Shown piece by piece: positions 5,089 to 5,225 of a DNA stretch of 5,225 bases. The notes under the pieces were generated by a model that was not told where the DNA came from, made no database searches, and saw nothing but the letters and a program-made list of their open reading frames with translations. The DNA is taken from assembly GCA_023248915.1 (NCBI GenBank), contig JAHFDQ010000452.1, forward strand, positions 1 through 5,225, written 5' to 3'. The stretch's first letter is position 1. The number at the start of each line of letters is the position of its first letter. Source of the DNA: Archangiaceae bacterium. GTDB taxonomy: Bacteria > Myxococcota > Myxococcia > Myxococcales > Myxococcaceae. The position numbers and the translations under genes are program-made.

Positions 5089-5225
5089 CAGGGCGATCGC
5101 ATCCAATTCGCGGCCGCGCCCCGTGATTCCGATCGCTTGGCTCTGCTCGACGCGCTCGCGGGGAAGGGCCGGGGGAAGCTGGCGAAGGCCGCTAGGAACA
5201 AGTTGGCGCTGCTGGGCATGTGCCC
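5089..5225 (+). other. Right-edge tail with an open frame but no definite gene
   Basis: After the lipoprotein stop, the same frame stays open to the window edge (45 codons) and reads like a helical, Leu/Ala/Lys-rich protein (for example RLALLDALAGKGRGKLAKAA from about 5134). Its only usual start is a TTG at 5137 without a ribosome binding site. The opposite strand is also open from the edge to a TAG at 5063-5061, giving a Ser/Phe/Arg-rich product that looks less natural. A coding segment truncated by the edge is possible, but neither strand can be assigned. No terminator hairpin followed by T residues is visible after the lipoprotein gene. Confidence 0.25.

Noticed and set aside
5092..5117. 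Eight-base palindromes GCGATCGC and GCGGCCGC
   Set aside because: Short GC palindromes are common in such DNA; there is no T-run after them and no repetition elsewhere that would suggest a terminator or repeat family.

Overview
The window looks like chromosomal DNA from a high-GC member of the Myxococcota (delta-proteobacterial type). Reasons: strong G/C preference at codon third positions in every gene, and a lipoprotein that joins two six-cysteine 'Myxococcus cysteine-rich' (DUF4215-type) modules to an FG-GAP/VCBS-like propeller, an architecture typical of myxobacteria. I see no mobile element, CRISPR array, rRNA or tRNA.

Layout, left to right. (1) Positions 1-1030, minus strand: an exported protein with a signal peptide and about six repeats of roughly 55 residues that look like propeller blades; its 3' end lies outside the window. 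(2) Positions 1031-1138: a divergent intergenic region with a good sigma-70-type promoter reading right, and repeated CGCCTGT elements that could be an operator. (3) Positions 1139-1582, plus strand: a two-gene unit of a small ribbon-helix-helix DNA-binding protein and, with no gap, an unrecognised 70-residue protein. (4) Positions 1554-3641, minus strand: a compact set transcribed leftwards, YacG (zinc protein, gyrase inhibitor family), then a CpsB/Wzb-type PHP phosphatase, then a flippase-like (LPG synthase transmembrane domain) integral membrane protein. The first two overlap by 4 bases and the second and third are 19 bases apart, so they look like one operon. The last gene overlaps the end of the 70-residue gene tail to tail by 29 bases. 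(5) Positions 3670-5088, plus strand: the cysteine-rich, propeller lipoprotein, divergent from yacG with only 28 bases between the two start codons. (6) Positions 5089-5225: a tail without a definite gene; one plus-strand frame stays open to the edge.

How the parts may work together. The PHP phosphatase and the flippase-like protein both point to envelope or exopolysaccharide work: phosphotyrosine control of polysaccharide export in the cytoplasm, and a multispanning inner-membrane protein of a family that handles lipid-linked substrates. The two flanking repeat proteins are exported and probably sit at the cell surface or periplasm, but nothing in the sequence ties them functionally to the operon. 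The most original part of the window is the small RHH plus 70-residue gene pair with its possible operator; this could be a self-regulated two-gene unit, but its function cannot be read from the sequence.
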